This document shows, in pieces, positions 24,669 to 36,425 of a DNA stretch of 64,000 nt. Source of the stretch: Podospora comata (taxonomy: Eukaryota; Ascomycota; Sordariomycetes; Sordariales; Podosporaceae); assembly GCA_017354895.1 (NCBI GenBank), contig CP071496.1, positions 2,728,001 through 2,792,000 of the forward strand. The letters run 5' to 3'. The notes beneath the pieces are model-generated. The model was not told the origin of the DNA. It saw nothing but the letters and a program-made list of their open reading frames with translations, and made no database searches. A program made the position numbers and the translations under genes. Every line of letters begins with the position of its first letter. Position 1 is the stretch's first letter.

Positions 24669-25301
24669 ATGCCAACTCGCGGCCCCGTCCCCGTCTCTCT
24701 AGTCCCCTCCTCCCACGCAGAAACCCTCAAAGTCGGCCCTCTGACTGTTAGAGTTTTTGAAGACGGGTCAAACACCCAGAACAGAGTCTCAGCCGTGACC
24801 ATCACCCTCCCCCCGGGAACGTCAGGGCCGCCAATGCACTGGCATCGGTTTCACGACGAACTCTTCTTCGTCACCAAAGGCACAATCGTCTTTTCTACCC
24901 CGGAAGGGGACGTCGTCGCCAAAACGGGCGACTGCATGACTGTGCCCCCGGGTGCGATCCACACGTTCAGGAATGGGAGTGAGAGCGAGGAAGGGGAGTG
25001 CTACATGACGGCTACGCCGGGGCATTATGTTGATTGTAAGCTCACCTGAACTTCCCCCCTGGGTTTTCTTGCCTTGCCTAGAGGGAAAAAGGATGCTAAC
25101 AAGTGGTGGTGACAGATTTCAGAATGTTGTCCAAGGCTACTGCTGGGTTGGTGGGGGGGAAGTTGGGCAAGGAGGAGACGGAGCATTTGGTGAGTTCCCT
25201 TACTCTTGATGATTACCTCATATGTGATGGGAGTGGTTGGCTGATGATGGCAGATGGCACTGTTTGGAACTTTCCCGCCTGATGTTGAGAGTGAGCCTTG
25301 A
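24669..25301 (+). CDS. Small single-domain cupin protein
   Basis: Three exons (24669-25035, 25116-25189, 25254-25301) give 162 aa. It is a one-barrel Cupin_2 protein. Motif 1 is PPMHWHRFHDELFFVTKG with the metal-binding H-x-H and Glu, and motif 2 is GDCMTVPPGAIHTFRN with the third His. The metal-binding residues are present, so a metalloenzyme or small-molecule binding role is plausible; similar proteins are quercetin-dioxygenase-like, isomerases or cyclase helpers. No signal peptide is visible, so it is probably cytosolic. It stands alone, with no biosynthetic cluster nearby. The C-terminal exons give a short helical extension ending FPPDVESEP. Confidence 0.85.
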
Positions 25302-25845
25302 TTTGGGGAATAAACAGAGGCAGTGATCATGATTTGTATGTGAGCAGGGAAGGTATGTAAGGTTAGGTAGGTATATAACTTTGGCTGGTTGGGCTGATAG
25401 ATGATGAATTCACAGCTTTATGATAGCAGCATGGTCAAAAATAATCTTTTATTTTATTTTTAATTCTGACTTGTACAATACGGGGTATCATACCCGCAAT
25501 CAATTCTCCCCCCGTTGCGCTCAACCCCCTAATCCATACAAACAACGCTGATAAGATATCACTAACACGCTATAACAACTCCCATTCCCACTAATAATCA
25601 GCCCCCATCCAATCCAGAACCCCACAAACCCCCTCCACCACTCCCACCCCCCACCCAACAACAGCACTCATCAACCCCTCCACCAAAACAACAGCCATCC
25701 AAACCGCCGCAAAAGCAACCTCATGCACCCTCCCCAACCCCCTCAACGCCCTCGCCAACCCAACCGCCATCCCAATCAAAACAACCCCATCATGAACCAC
25801 CACACCCATATCCTCCTCCTCCTTCTCTTGCTCCTCACCAACGAG
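25302..25845. other. Convergent intergenic region
   Basis: Lies between two converging genes. Holds their 3' ends, with an AT-rich stretch at 25.43-25.46 kb. No gene supported. Confidence 0.5.
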
Positions 25846-26319
25846 TCAATGATGTCCCCCCAACCCCGTCCCACTAGTGCTCAACAACAACTTCCTATTC
25901 TTCTTCACCAAACTAACAAAGCTCCTCTCCAGCTTCTCCGCCTCCTTCTTCGCCGCCGAAAGCGCCTGCTCCGCATCCTCCAAACTCATAAGCGGCACAT
26001 TCCCAAACGGCCCCGCCGGTCCCCCAGCGCCCGGGGGAACATGTCTCTGCCCTGTTCCTGTCCCTGTCCCCTCCGCACCACCACCACCACCACCACTACC
26101 ATCCACCCCTCCCTCAAGATAACTCGCAAACCCACCCGGACTACTACCCCCAGCTTCAGCAAACGCCCCGACCGGACCAGGATAATTCAGCTCAGGAGCA
26201 ACAGCATCAGCCATATCACCCCCCCCATGCCCAACCATCCCCGGTCCCCCAGCTCCATACAACCACGGCGCCATCGCCCCCAAATTCGCCGCCGCAGCAG
26301 CATTAGCTTGCGCCTGTTG

Positions 26320-26350
<31 letters not shown>

Positions 26351-28610
26351 TGTTGCTGCCCCCCTCCTTGTCCACTCCCCCCAGTCCAGTTGGAGATCGC
26401 CTTAGGAAAACTCATATCCCTAGAGTTGAGGTTCAGTCTCGGGAGGACATACTGATTGATGTAGTAGATCGCCTCTTCCCTCTGGATCTTGTTCACCGGA
26501 TCACTAGGAAAAGCTCCCTTGCCCTGGGGGAAGTAACTCGGTGGTCCATTGGGAACAGCTCTCCCTTTAACGAGCGAGAACCCAGAACCCGTGTCGTGAC
26601 GGGAAGAGATGAATGACGCCGGGGAGGCTGCCTCCTCCGCGATTGCATTTTGGAGCTCCAAAAATCTGTCTTCCTCGTCGGCGGTGAGGTTGCGGACGCA
26701 ATCACCGTTGGGGGTGATGAGGATCCGGACACCGTCGACGACCTTCCTGACGGGCTTGCCAGACAGCAGAATGGCCTGGTCCTCTTCGGTAACCATGTTC
26801 TTGGTGGGAGTCATGGTGTTCTTGGCTGCCAGCTCCCAGAGACCCGCAGCGTTGATGTCATTTTTCCACCGGTCGAGGGGGATGGTGGTGGGCTGGAAGA
26901 AGGCGAGCTTCTCGAGGTTCTCGGGAACTAGGCCGGCCTCATGGAGGCTTTGAAGAATCTCGTGAGGCAAGGGCCCCTCGCGAGGGACGGCGGCGTTCTG
27001 CTGGTTGCCACCATCGGGGGTGTTGGAGTCATATCTGTTCTTGTGAGTAGGCTCACCAGTCAAAGTAGTAGTTTCATTGGCGGTAGAGCGGTAGGTTGAA
27101 GACTCTTCCTTCACCTCCTTGACCTCCTTGGACTCCTTGGTCTCCTTTGTTGAGGGAGCAGGGGAAGCAGCCGGTGGCTCGGAGCTGCTCTTCGCCGTGG
27201 TCGGTGTAGCAGCTGGCTTCTCCTTTTCCTTCTTTTGCTTCTTCTTGCGGCCGATGATGGGCCCAATCTCGACCTCGGGCTCTGGCTTGATAGGCTGCGC
27301 AGCGAGGACGGCCGATTCCTTCTTGGTCAATTCCTTGCGCTGCTTTCGCTGTTGGCTCTTGGTCGTGGCCCGGGTTGGGGCGGACCCAATCCTGGAAGAC
27401 GGAGGAGGCGAGTTGGTCCGCGAGGCCGAGATGGAAGCGGAAATAATGGAAGCGCTGTCGGAGATCAGTTCGCTGGCAGGTGTCTCAGGCCGATGGGCAG
27501 ATGCCGCGGCAGATGAGCGCGCCGAGGGCGCGGTGAGAGACGGACCCGCACCCATGATAGGCGTCGATGGCGTCTCCGTCTTGGGCGTGGCCACCAGTCT
27601 TAGAGTTTTTGGTGCAGCCCGTGAAAGTGGTGACGAAACGGAAACCGGTGTTGGAGTAGGCAGCGCAGGGAACGCTGAGTCCTTCTCTGCGGTAGTCGAC
27701 TTTGTCGATGCTGAGGGAGCTTCCAGATTCCGAATCTGGGAGACCTTGGTGGCAGCCGCGATATTGAGAATGCCAGGCACAGGACGCTTGTCGTTCTTCT
27801 TATCAGCAGGAGCAGCAGTAGACTTTTCTGCGGCCTTGGATGTGGCAACAGTTGAAGGCGCCTCCAAAACCTTGACAGGTGCCGCCCTCGCAGCCGCAGC
27901 CGCAGCAGCAGCCGCAACAGCAGCCTTTTCTTTTTCCTTCTCCTTCTCTTCGGCCTTCAACCTCTCCTTTTCCGCCTTCTCGGCCTTCTCTCTCTCAAGC
28001 CTTTCCGCTCTCTCGGCCTTCTCCCTTTCCTTCCTCTCCTTCTTCTCCTCCTTCTTGGTCTTCTTGGCGCTCTTCTCAGGTGCGGCCTCACCTATCAACT
28101 TCTTGCTAGAGCTTGCCTTATTTGGTGCTGGCTTTGGTGTAGCAACAGGTGTGGCCGCAGCTGAAGCCTTTGGTGAGTTGAGGGCTGGGAAATCTTCGTC
28201 CTGTAAGGTGACTATCTTTGGGGCCTTGGCTTTGGCAATCTCCTTGGATAAACCACTTTCAGCGGCCAGTGCCTTGATGATATTTTTCGCTTCAGAGGCT
28301 GATGGAGTAATTGTGCGTTTGCTTATCAGCGGGCTTGGGGCAGCTGATGGGGCAGATTTAGACGAAACCTTGGGCGACGCCACTGACGGGGTTTGTCGCC
28401 CAAAGTTCATGGTGTGGAGTGACGCATGTGAGATAGCAGGTGAATGTTGGACGCTTGGAATTGGAAGTCCGGGTGGCGCCGAAGGCGTTCCAGTCCTACC
28501 AAAAATCTCAAAGCCCCCAGGGGGGTGTCGAATGTTGACATCGATAGGCTCATCCGCCACAAGCGCGTCGATGCTGGGTCTAAACTCTTCGAGTGAGAGT
28601 AAGTCGTCCT
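25846..28610 (-). CDS. Large low-complexity protein, 5' end unresolved (own gene or 3' exon of NOT4)
   Basis: One long exon of about 920 codons. It begins at a good acceptor (branch ACTAAC, then GGTTTATAG at 28611) and reads DDLLSLEEFRPSIDALVADE. The frame runs into a stop just upstream without an ATG, so a 5' exon must exist. It contains Ser/Ala/Pro-rich tracts and a long charged helix rich in EK/ER (about residues 180-230). A more conserved block (LPHEILQSLHEAGLVPENLEKL to YYINQYVLPRLNL) follows, then polyQ, Gly-rich stretches and a C-terminal coiled coil (EQALSAAKKEAEKLERSF). Two readings are open. In one, a short upstream exon lies within 28.6-29.3 kb. In the other, it is spliced to the NOT4 exon, where a phase-1 GTGGGT donor near 29424 would fit the phase of this acceptor. 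I do not recognise a named family. Confidence 0.7.
26314..26358. repeat. CAG/CTG triplet array encoding polyglutamine
   Basis: About 15 TGT/TGC triplets on the plus strand encode an uninterrupted Gln run in the minus-strand gene, followed by an Ala-rich stretch. Such arrays are length-variable. Confidence 0.9.
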
Positions 28611-29350
28611 CTATAAACCAAGTTAGTTTCCATATCTTTTGAATGGTTCAAAGTGCAAAGCTTCAGATGAGAAGATACATCCAGGAGAGAGACCGCTGGG
28701 CCTGTGGGGCAGAGAGGATGGAGGAAGGAGGAAGAAGAAGGAGCACAAGCAAGCAGCGCCATTATATACAGGAGAATTAAGTCACATCAAAACTACCATC
28801 ATCGTCTTCCGGTTGGTAAAGTGTACTATCGGAATGGTGCGAGAAAAAACGCTTTATTTTATCCACCGATGCCACCTCAGCCCCAGCTGTGTTTAAAACC
28901 TGGGGCCCAAGTTAACGTACATGAAGGAGAACCCCAAAGGAAGACGATGAGAGCTTGCCTGACGTGACCACAAAAAGTCTGGTGTTGTTTTTTGTCTTTC
29001 CATGACCGCCCGCCCCAACCCTTGGGATGTATCCCAAGGCCATTAATCCACCAACAAAATGCAAGTGACGCCAGTGCTAGGCGGGTCCCTCCCTCGTGGA
29101 ACCAATGCCTGCGATGCTCGAGAACCGTGATTTAAGCCCGCTCCCCATAAGAAAAGAAAACAAAAAACAAACAATCCCCTGGCTGAGCCACCCAAACCAA
29201 CGCTGTCGTGATATATAGTGACATAAAAAGCCAAACAAAACGCATGTGCTCCTCCTTCCCTCCAAAAAAATGATGGTGTATGTGTGTAATGCAATGCAAA
29301 AGCCAATTTTTCGTGAAATCGCGGCCGGCACTTCCGGATCAGAGTCGTCA
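28611..29350. other. Spacer or long intron downstream of NOT4
   Basis: No ORF of note. A TATATAA box (minus strand, near 28767-28773) sits just before an ATG at 28762; a GTATCT donor at 28678 could splice that short frame to the downstream exon if the acceptor is shifted by 2 nt. This supports a separate small first exon as well as the alternative of an intron of about 0.8 kb. Confidence 0.4.
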
Positions 29351-32000
29351 TCACCATTGCCGGTATGGCTGGTTATACATCATGCCCTGGTTGGTGTACC
29401 CACCTTGCGACTGACCGCCGAACACACCCGGCCCGAGTCCGCCATTGCTCTGTTGCTGCAGGGTTTGCTGCTGGTGTTGCAAGCTCTGCTGATGCGACTG
29501 CATTCGCGCCTGAAGTATGCTCGGGTCTGCAAGATCAACTATGCCACTCCCCCCAGAGGAGGAAGTGTTAGCGTTTCTGTGCTTCTTCCCCTTCTTCTTC
29601 TGCTTTGAACCCATGTCTTGGAATGCTCCAGGCTGCGAGGCAAAGAGCGAACCGAGGTGGTTCGAGGCAGGAGCCGGGGTCGAGGAGTTGGAAGGTGGGT
29701 ACTGGTTAGGGTTGAAAGAGAACGTGTACTCACGCTTACCGGAATCATGAGCCTGGGCACCTCCGCCCCTATTGCGGTTGATAAGTTGTTGCATAATCTC
29801 ATTATCCTTTGACGCCCCGCCGAACGCCGCCAAGCCAAATCCGTGCTGCCCAAACATGCCGGGAGGTGTGCCAGTCGACTTGAGACCCGGAGGCGGCGGC
29901 GGCATGGAGGAACCATAGTACTGGTTGCCAGCCTGGTTGTGGAACGTTGAAGGCATCATGGACGACTGCTGAGCCATGATGCGGGGGTTGCCCGTGAGCT
30001 TCACCGACGTAGAGGACGCAGCGTCTCTGTTGTCGTTGGCGAAGCTGAAGCGGGAGCCCTGGCGGTTGTGGCCCTGTCCCTGGAAGAGGGTGTTGGTCTG
30101 GGCTGTCAAGTGTTCGACAAACCCAGTTGGGGGGCGCATGAAGCTTCGCTGTTGAGGCGTCATTGTCCGACTGGCAGTACCGATAGACCCAAGATTCGAT
30201 GTCGATTGGGTCATGCCAGAGCCCACAGCTTGACCAAAGAAGCCATCGGTACTGCCTCTTTGAATGGGTGGTTGAGCGGTGCGCCGTGGGTCAAAGCCGT
30301 GGGTGTCACGAACATGATCCCGGTCCTCTGGTTCGCCACCCAGTGCGAGACTGCCACTGCTTTCAGGCTCGCCCTCTGAGGGCTCACGAACACTCGCAGT
30401 AAGCTGGTCACCAGTGGTGCTCGCGGCCTCGGACTCCCTCATCGCCCGGCGACGCTCGCCTCCACGAGAATCGAAAAGAGGAGGGTATTTGGAAGCATCA
30501 TCCTGCTCAGCACTCGGTTTCGGCCACGCCAGAGCGCAGCCTTCGAGCGACTTGAGCAGAGACTTGAGGGTGTCCTGAGTGGTGCGCTTAGCTCTTTCAG
30601 CAGGAGTTTTGGCCGACTTGGTTCGCGTAGCCGGCGATGCCGCTGCGGGGGTTGGGGTTGGCGCCGAGGGAGGTACTGAGGCAGATGCCGGAGCTGCGGT
30701 GGAAGGCCCTGGCGTGGGAGCCGGTACATCGGCAACTGGCTCGTCCTCCACAGCAGACTCGGTCGTAACTGGCAGCGCATTCGAGATGGCAGGGCTTGGT
30801 GCGGCACCACTAGTGGCATGGCTGCCCCTTCTGCTACGAACCTGTGGGTTACGTGCCCAGTTCGCGGTGGCAGGCAGCGCCGGGCCATCGCCGTGGTCCG
30901 ATCCATCTTTGCTAGAACTGCGAATCATGGGCTGGGCGGCTACCGGTGCAGGCGAAGGATGGCTCTGCTGTCTTGATGCAGAGCGGGAAGAACCAGCGGC
31001 GTGGGGTATCGGTTTCTGGGCATTGATGCCGTTGATGGACGATAGATCCTGCCGCGTGTAGCTGTCCTCCTCCTCAGCCAGCTCATGCAAGAACATGCAC
31101 TGGCGGTTGGTACATGTCTCGTGCCGCAACCAAGCAGAACAGTATTTCGTCGTTCCTAGTTGCGCCCTGAGGACTCTGTCCCCATTCATGGACCCATTGA
31201 CTGCCTGGATGCACTTGGTTGCATCCTCCTGTTTTTCAAAGGTGACGTAAACACCCAGAGATTGGTTGTGGCCGTCAGTGCCACGTCGATTACTAATCGA
31301 TATTTTCTGGATGTTGCCGTACTGGCCAAAGAATTCGGGCTTTCGGAGGGTTTTAAGCAACTCGTCTTCACGAACTGTCGGCTGCAACCCGGTCACATAA
31401 ACCAGGTTCTTTTGGACAACTCGGACGCCGACAAGGTTCTTGCGACTGTGGTTTTCGGCCTCTCTCTTCTGGGCTTCCTTTTGCCGTTGCTCAGCGGCAC
31501 GCTTCTTTTGGCTCTTGGCCACATTGGCTCGGAATGCTGCGTATCTGGGCTGCTGTCAATATCCAAAGCCAGGCATCATCTTATGAACCCCACTTACTCC
31601 TCAGGTGTGACAACTTTGTACTCGATCGTGGCTTCGTTGTAGGGACGACGACACGCAGGACATAGCCCGTTCATATTGTTCCTAATGTTGTTGAAACAGA
31701 ACTGACATATCTGTAGCGAGTGGGCGGTCAGTAATCTGATGAGCAAATCGCGCAGGGTGTTGACGGCAGCATACCTGATAACCACAGGGGCATGGACGGA
31801 AGTTTCGGTCTGAGAGATCGAACTCCTCGATGCAGAGGGGGCTAGTAGCATGGTTAGCATGGAACTTGCGCTGGAGGTGCGAGAAGAGGGGGCGCCGAGC
31901 TACGGATGCCGGTACTGCTGGTGGGGACAAAAAGCCCCCTGAGGGAAACCACATACCAAGTGTCCTCATCATCGTCGATGAATGTGTCTTGGTGCGTCAT
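29351..32000 (-). CDS. NOT4: CCR4-NOT complex E3 ubiquitin ligase NOT4
   Basis: Four exons (32000-31957, 31841-31775, 31710-31598, 31544-29351) give 805 aa. A C4C4 RING occupies about residues 15-60 (CPLCIEEF, CPCGYQICQFCF, CPACRRPY), spread over three short exons. A linker helix (SQKKRAAEQRQKEAQKREAE) leads to an RRM (about 121-207; NLVYVTGLQPTVREDELL, LGVYVTFEKQEDATKCIQA). A C3H finger follows (CSAWLRHETCTNRQCMFLHE). This RING-RRM-C3H order is diagnostic of Not4/CNOT4, which ubiquitinates ribosomal proteins and stalled nascent chains and works with the CCR4-NOT deadenylase. The rest is low complexity, rich in Ser, Pro and Gln. The frame stops at YNQPYRQW, but the true C-terminus depends on whether the next exon belongs to this gene. 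It is divergent from the complex I gene. Confidence 0.92.
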
Positions 32001-32795
32001 TGTGAATTATGTGGAGGTGATATCGTGGAGATGGGGTTTGTTCCGATACTCGAGATGTGGTTTCGAGTGGCAAGATCGAAACGACGAGGTGGTGGTGTGC
32101 TTTTGGGCAATATGCTGGATGTAAACGGCCAAGGCGAATTAAACTTGGTGCTGGGGTTGCACTCGGTTTCTTGAGATTAGAAGAGTCGAGGTAACAAGTC
32201 GAAAAAAAAAATACTCGGAAAAAGGGTGGAGAGACCACTGGGTGCGCCTGGTACTGTATTTATTGATTTATGCTGGACCAACTCGCTGGTGGAGGTGAAT
32301 GAAAAGAACAAGAGACGATTGTCCAGCGGCGAGCAGAGCCTTCGAAAGCGTCACGGAGTCGCTAATCCGCTTTTGGTTAGTCTGGTCTGGCACGTGTCGC
32401 GCTGTGCTCGGTTCTCCGCGAAAGCAACGACACCACTTTGCAGATGAAGCGTCAAAGACTATTCGTCTCAGCAAACCTGGGGATAGCTGGTGTCTTTTGA
32501 CTGGGTGTTTTCTCAGGAAGAGTAGTTGAGATCAGTCAGGTAGGGTAGAGTAAAATCGAAAGCCACGTTCATAAATGTATTTGTACAAAAGAAATTGTGG
32601 GGTAGCTCGCCTCGAGCAACTTTGTTTGTTGTTTCACTCTCGGCTTCAAGGCACGTGATGGGTCACCTGACTCAGCCATGGATTCGAGCTCCAAGCTTTC
32701 GACGTCAATTGCAAATCGACCTCGTCAAGCACCCATATTCGACTGAGGGCACTGGTTGATTCCCAGCAATTGGCTTCAGCCCCCCGACTCCAACC
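32001..32795. other. Divergent promoter region, NOT4 / complex I 30-kDa subunit
   Basis: 0.8 kb shared upstream region of two housekeeping genes. A run of A at 32200-32210 and a GGCACGTGATGG E-box-like site near 32650 are visible. No gene. Confidence 0.5.
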
Positions 32796-33721
32796 ATGGC
32801 CAGCAAGCTCTGCAGAAGCAGGGCTTTGGCCTCGGCTTTCCGACCAACAACCTCCTCCATTGCGGCGCCCATGGTGCGGTGTTTTGCCAACACTGCCCGT
32901 AGCAATGTCGCCGTTCCCAAGGACGCCCCGAACCCCCGCGAGCTTCCCCGCGGCCAGATCGGTACCCTCAAGGCCGCCCCCGTGAACCCTGCCGACAAGT
33001 ACCAGGCCAAGGCGGATGCTATGCACAAGTATGGCGCCTGGCTTATGGGCTGTCTTCCCAAATACATCCAGCAGTTCTCTGTGTGGAAGGACGAATTGAC
33101 CATCTATATCTGCCCCTCTGGCGTCATCCCTGTCTTCTCTTTCCTCAAGTGTAAGCCGGCAGCCCGTTACGCCCCCTGGGTGATATCCACCCTCTCTAAC
33201 CTCGATTCATCATAGACAACACCTCTGCCGAGTTCACCATGGTCAGCGACATCACCGCCGTCGACTTCCCCACCCGTGACCAGCGCTTCGAGATCGTCTA
33301 CAACCTCCTCAGCATCCGCCACAACTCCCGCATCCGTGTCAAGACCTACGCCGACGAGGCCTCTCCCGTTCCCAGTCTTACCCCCCTCTATGATGGCGCC
33401 AACTGGTATGAGCGCGAGGTGTACGACATGTTTGGTGTGTTCTTCGTCAACCACCCTGATCTCCGTCGCATCATGACAGATTATGGCTTCGAGGGTCACC
33501 CCCTGCGCAAGGACTTTCCCCTTACCGGCTACACTGAGATTAGGTATGACGAGGAGAAGAAGCGCATTGTCACAGAGCCCTTGGAGCTCACGCAGGCGTT
33601 CCGCAACTTTGAGGGAGGCTCCAGTGCCTGGGAGCAGGTTGGATCTGGCGTGGATGTTACGCCCGAGACCTTCAAGCTGCCGACACCAAAGCCAGAGCCT
33701 CCTAAAGAGGAGAAGAAATAG
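32796..33721 (+). CDS. NDUFS3: NADH:ubiquinone oxidoreductase 30-kDa subunit (NDUFS3), mitochondrial
   Basis: Two exons (32796-33150, 33216-33721) encode 286 aa. The N-terminus ([20 protein letters not shown]) is a basic, Ser/Ala-rich mitochondrial presequence. The body is the NuoC/30-kDa domain ([17 protein letters not shown] to [12 protein letters not shown]), with the family signature in [13 protein letters not shown] and [12 protein letters not shown]. The Lys-rich C-terminal tail is usual for fungal copies. It forms part of the matrix arm of respiratory complex I, next to the 49-kDa subunit near the quinone site. The length fits the N. crassa 30.4-kDa subunit. Confidence 0.96.
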
Positions 33722-35137
33722 ATGGAGACGAGGGGAAGGGGGGCTTTGTAAATATTTTGTGTTACCAAGGCGTTCATACAGCAGTCTTGTTAAGAGTTCA
33801 GTGGGGTGCCAAATGCAATGTGTGAGGTGTCAATCTGGTGTTGCCCGTCCATGCTGCATGATTATATTCGCATGTATCCTTCGTTCAAGGGGCCATATGA
33901 GGAGGAGGCGTAAGCCATTTACATGACAAGGAATGCTGAAAACCAGGAAAAAATCACAACGGTCCCTTATTTGCCTGGCTGCAAGCCAGAAGCCAACATA
34001 ACCTTCCAGTTGTCTTAAATAGCTGCCTTAACCTCAGCCTACAGCTTTCGGAGCAGCATGTGGTTGGGATTTAGCTCACTTGTACACCACATCATCAAAC
34101 GGCCGATGTTAGGTCGGCATTCAAGGTTTTATGATTTAAATTACAGACAAGAACACCAAGCTCCAGTTCATGTGCAGATATTGAATTTTAAAATCTATAA
34201 CGCCAGAAAAACTATGAAACATCTCACACTGCACTAAGCTTATTTTTTTTCGGTCTTTTCACAGTGGACAGGACTGTGGGTTTTTTTTTTCTTTGTTTCC
34301 ATTTTCATAGATTATCTCACACTGCATTGCAGATGACTCGGGAATCAATGTTCATCATGAATCGATATCGTCATTGTATTGTCTCATCACCTCTTGCCCT
34401 GAATATTCCATAAATGGTCCAATTGCTTTCTGAATTGCCCGTGGTATAGCTCAGTACCAATATCTATGTACTTCGGCATGAGGTATTTGATGATAGTCAT
34501 GCCCATAAATTGAATAGTTTTGTAAGGAGGCCGACCTTGTCATCATCAGATCTCTCCTTCACTGTCATCTCACTTCCATGTAAACTGGGCTGTCTCCAAC
34601 CGATATCTCCAAAGCTGGTCTCTCATGAGCTGACCTCTTTAAAACGGACCTCTTAGAAGTTGAACTCTCTTCAACTGTTCTCTTTTAAACTGACCCCTCT
34701 CACACTGCCCTCCTCCCAACCTCACCCATTACCCTCACATAATGTCACACCATGTGTTGCACTGAATCAAGTTCTATGGCCAAATATTGAATATATGGGT
34801 CTGTCCATGACCAGTCTTATCCCTGGAATGCTTGTGACTACCGTACCTAACTAGGTGGCCAGGTCAGCACTGAGATGGTCAAGCGAGCATTAGATGAATT
34901 CAGACTGTCTTCAAGGCTCACGATCTCAGCTTCAAACATACACCCGTGACAAACAGCACTAAAGAGAGCCAGTTAAATCAAAGTGAAAGAATCCTCATCC
35001 ATATTTGACTTGATATACACTTGATATACATTTGACTTTTCCATATCCAATCCTTAAACCTCCAATATACCCAGCATTTCTACCTAGCGTATATACCGCG
35101 ACAAATCCAATCAGGCCCCATATCCCAGGCAGCCTGC
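33722..35137. other. AT-rich gene-poor spacer
   Basis: 1.4 kb without a gene. It is AT-rich around 34.1-34.35 kb, with poly-T runs at 34240-34290, and contains the minisatellite described separately. Confidence 0.6.
34587..34728. repeat. Degenerate minisatellite, unit about 15-17 bp, core CTGACCTCT
   Basis: Successive imperfect units read GGGCTGTCTCCAA, GCTGGTCTCTCATGA, GCTGACCTCTTTAAA, CGGACCTCTTAGAA, GTTGAACTCTCTTCAA, CTGTTCTCTTTTAAA, CTGACCCCTCTCACA and CTGCCCTCCTCCC. The core resembles that of the repeats at 39.1-40.1 kb. Confidence 0.65.
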
Positions 35138-36425
35138 CTAATCATACCAAATAGCATTCATCCCAAACCCCGGCTCCGGAATCCTCACCCTCGCCACCCT
35201 GTGCAAATACTCATCCTGCCACCTGTACATCTCCAACCACCCCTCCTGATCATCCGTGATGGCAACCCACTCATCGCTAAAATCACACGGGCTCACCGCG
35301 TTGGAATGACCGCCGCTCGTCGGCGTGGGGTTCAGCGCAAGCTGCTTCTCAATCGAGCCGCAGTCCCTCAGCTTGAACGCAGACCAGTACCCCTGAAGGT
35401 CAAACTTGTTTGCCCGAGACGACGCAAACATGTACTTGCCAGAAAAGGTCAGCGCGACGACGTCGGCGCGGTAGAGGCCCTTGCCGGTTTCCTTGTCCTT
35501 TTGGGGGATTCCGGGGGGGATCAAGGGGAAGGAGTGGTGGGTGTAGACGGGGAGGTGGGTGGCGGGGTCGATGACGTATTCGCAGAGGCGGTTGCCGGCT
35601 TCCATGAGGGCGTAGAGGTAGTTTCCTGAGGGGTGCTTTTCACAGTTTCTGTTAGTTTACCTGTTGGGACAGGGAGGAAAGGGGCTGACATACCATAGCT
35701 ACCCATCTAGGGTGGTCACCAGCGTCAGGGGCATCGACGCTGCCGACGAGCTCGACCTCTCCCGAGGGGAGCTTGCGGTGAGTCCACAGCTTGTTGGCGG
35801 TCAAGTCGGCCGAGTAGAGGTAGGTCTCGGTTGGGTCAAAGACCATGCCGTGGATGCCGGTGTTTTCTTGGTAGGGGTAGTTCTGGACATTGTCCTTGAG
35901 GGCACCCGTGTCGGAGACATTGAAGACGTTACCGTAGCCGGCGTGCTTGTAGAAGGGATTGCAGTAGACGTTGTAAGGGGGCTGCTTGGCGGCCAGGAGG
36001 AAGATGGCGCGGGTGTTGGTGTCTGCGTCGTTGGCACGGGCTGGGATAGAGGGTGTCTGTTAGTGATGGGTTCAGGATGATTTTGAGGATGTCGAACAAG
36101 AAAATACGCACGATCACCACCCATGGGGTGGGATGCCTCGTGGACTATCTCGCTCGGGCTCTTGACGGCGAAGCTGGACCATTTCTTCATGGCAGCGCCG
36201 TAGAGGTTCTTCTTGGCATGCTGTTTTTCATGGTGAGCAATTGGTGTAATTGGAGCTGAGCTTATCGGTCAATCGTACGTCAAAGGTCATCCACGAGATG
36301 GGCTCATCGTGAGGAATCTCGGTGCGCTTGATGAGCTTCAGAGTCAAAGCCTCATCGTCAAACTCAACGGTGAAGATGGCCCCTGGAGGGGTCCAGGTGC
36401 CGCACATCAAGTGGTGGAGGGGCAT
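35138..36425 (-). CDS. CMLE: 3-carboxy-cis,cis-muconate cyclase (lactonizing enzyme)
   Basis: Four exons (36425-36279, 36220-36112, 36040-35694, 35635-35138) sum to 366 aa, the length I recall for the N. crassa enzyme. The sequence follows that enzyme closely (MPLHHLM-x-GTWTPPGAIFTV start, NTGIHGMVFDPTETYLYSAD, HPRWVAM, PEPGFGMNAIWYD end). It is a seven-bladed beta-propeller lactonase, EC 5.5.1.5, unrelated to the bacterial cycloisomerases. It converts 3-carboxy-cis,cis-muconate to 3-carboxymuconolactone in the protocatechuate branch of the beta-ketoadipate pathway; it is cytosolic, with no signal peptide. The divergent gene 1.4 kb away is an intradiol dioxygenase that would supply the substrate. 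Confidence 0.96.
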
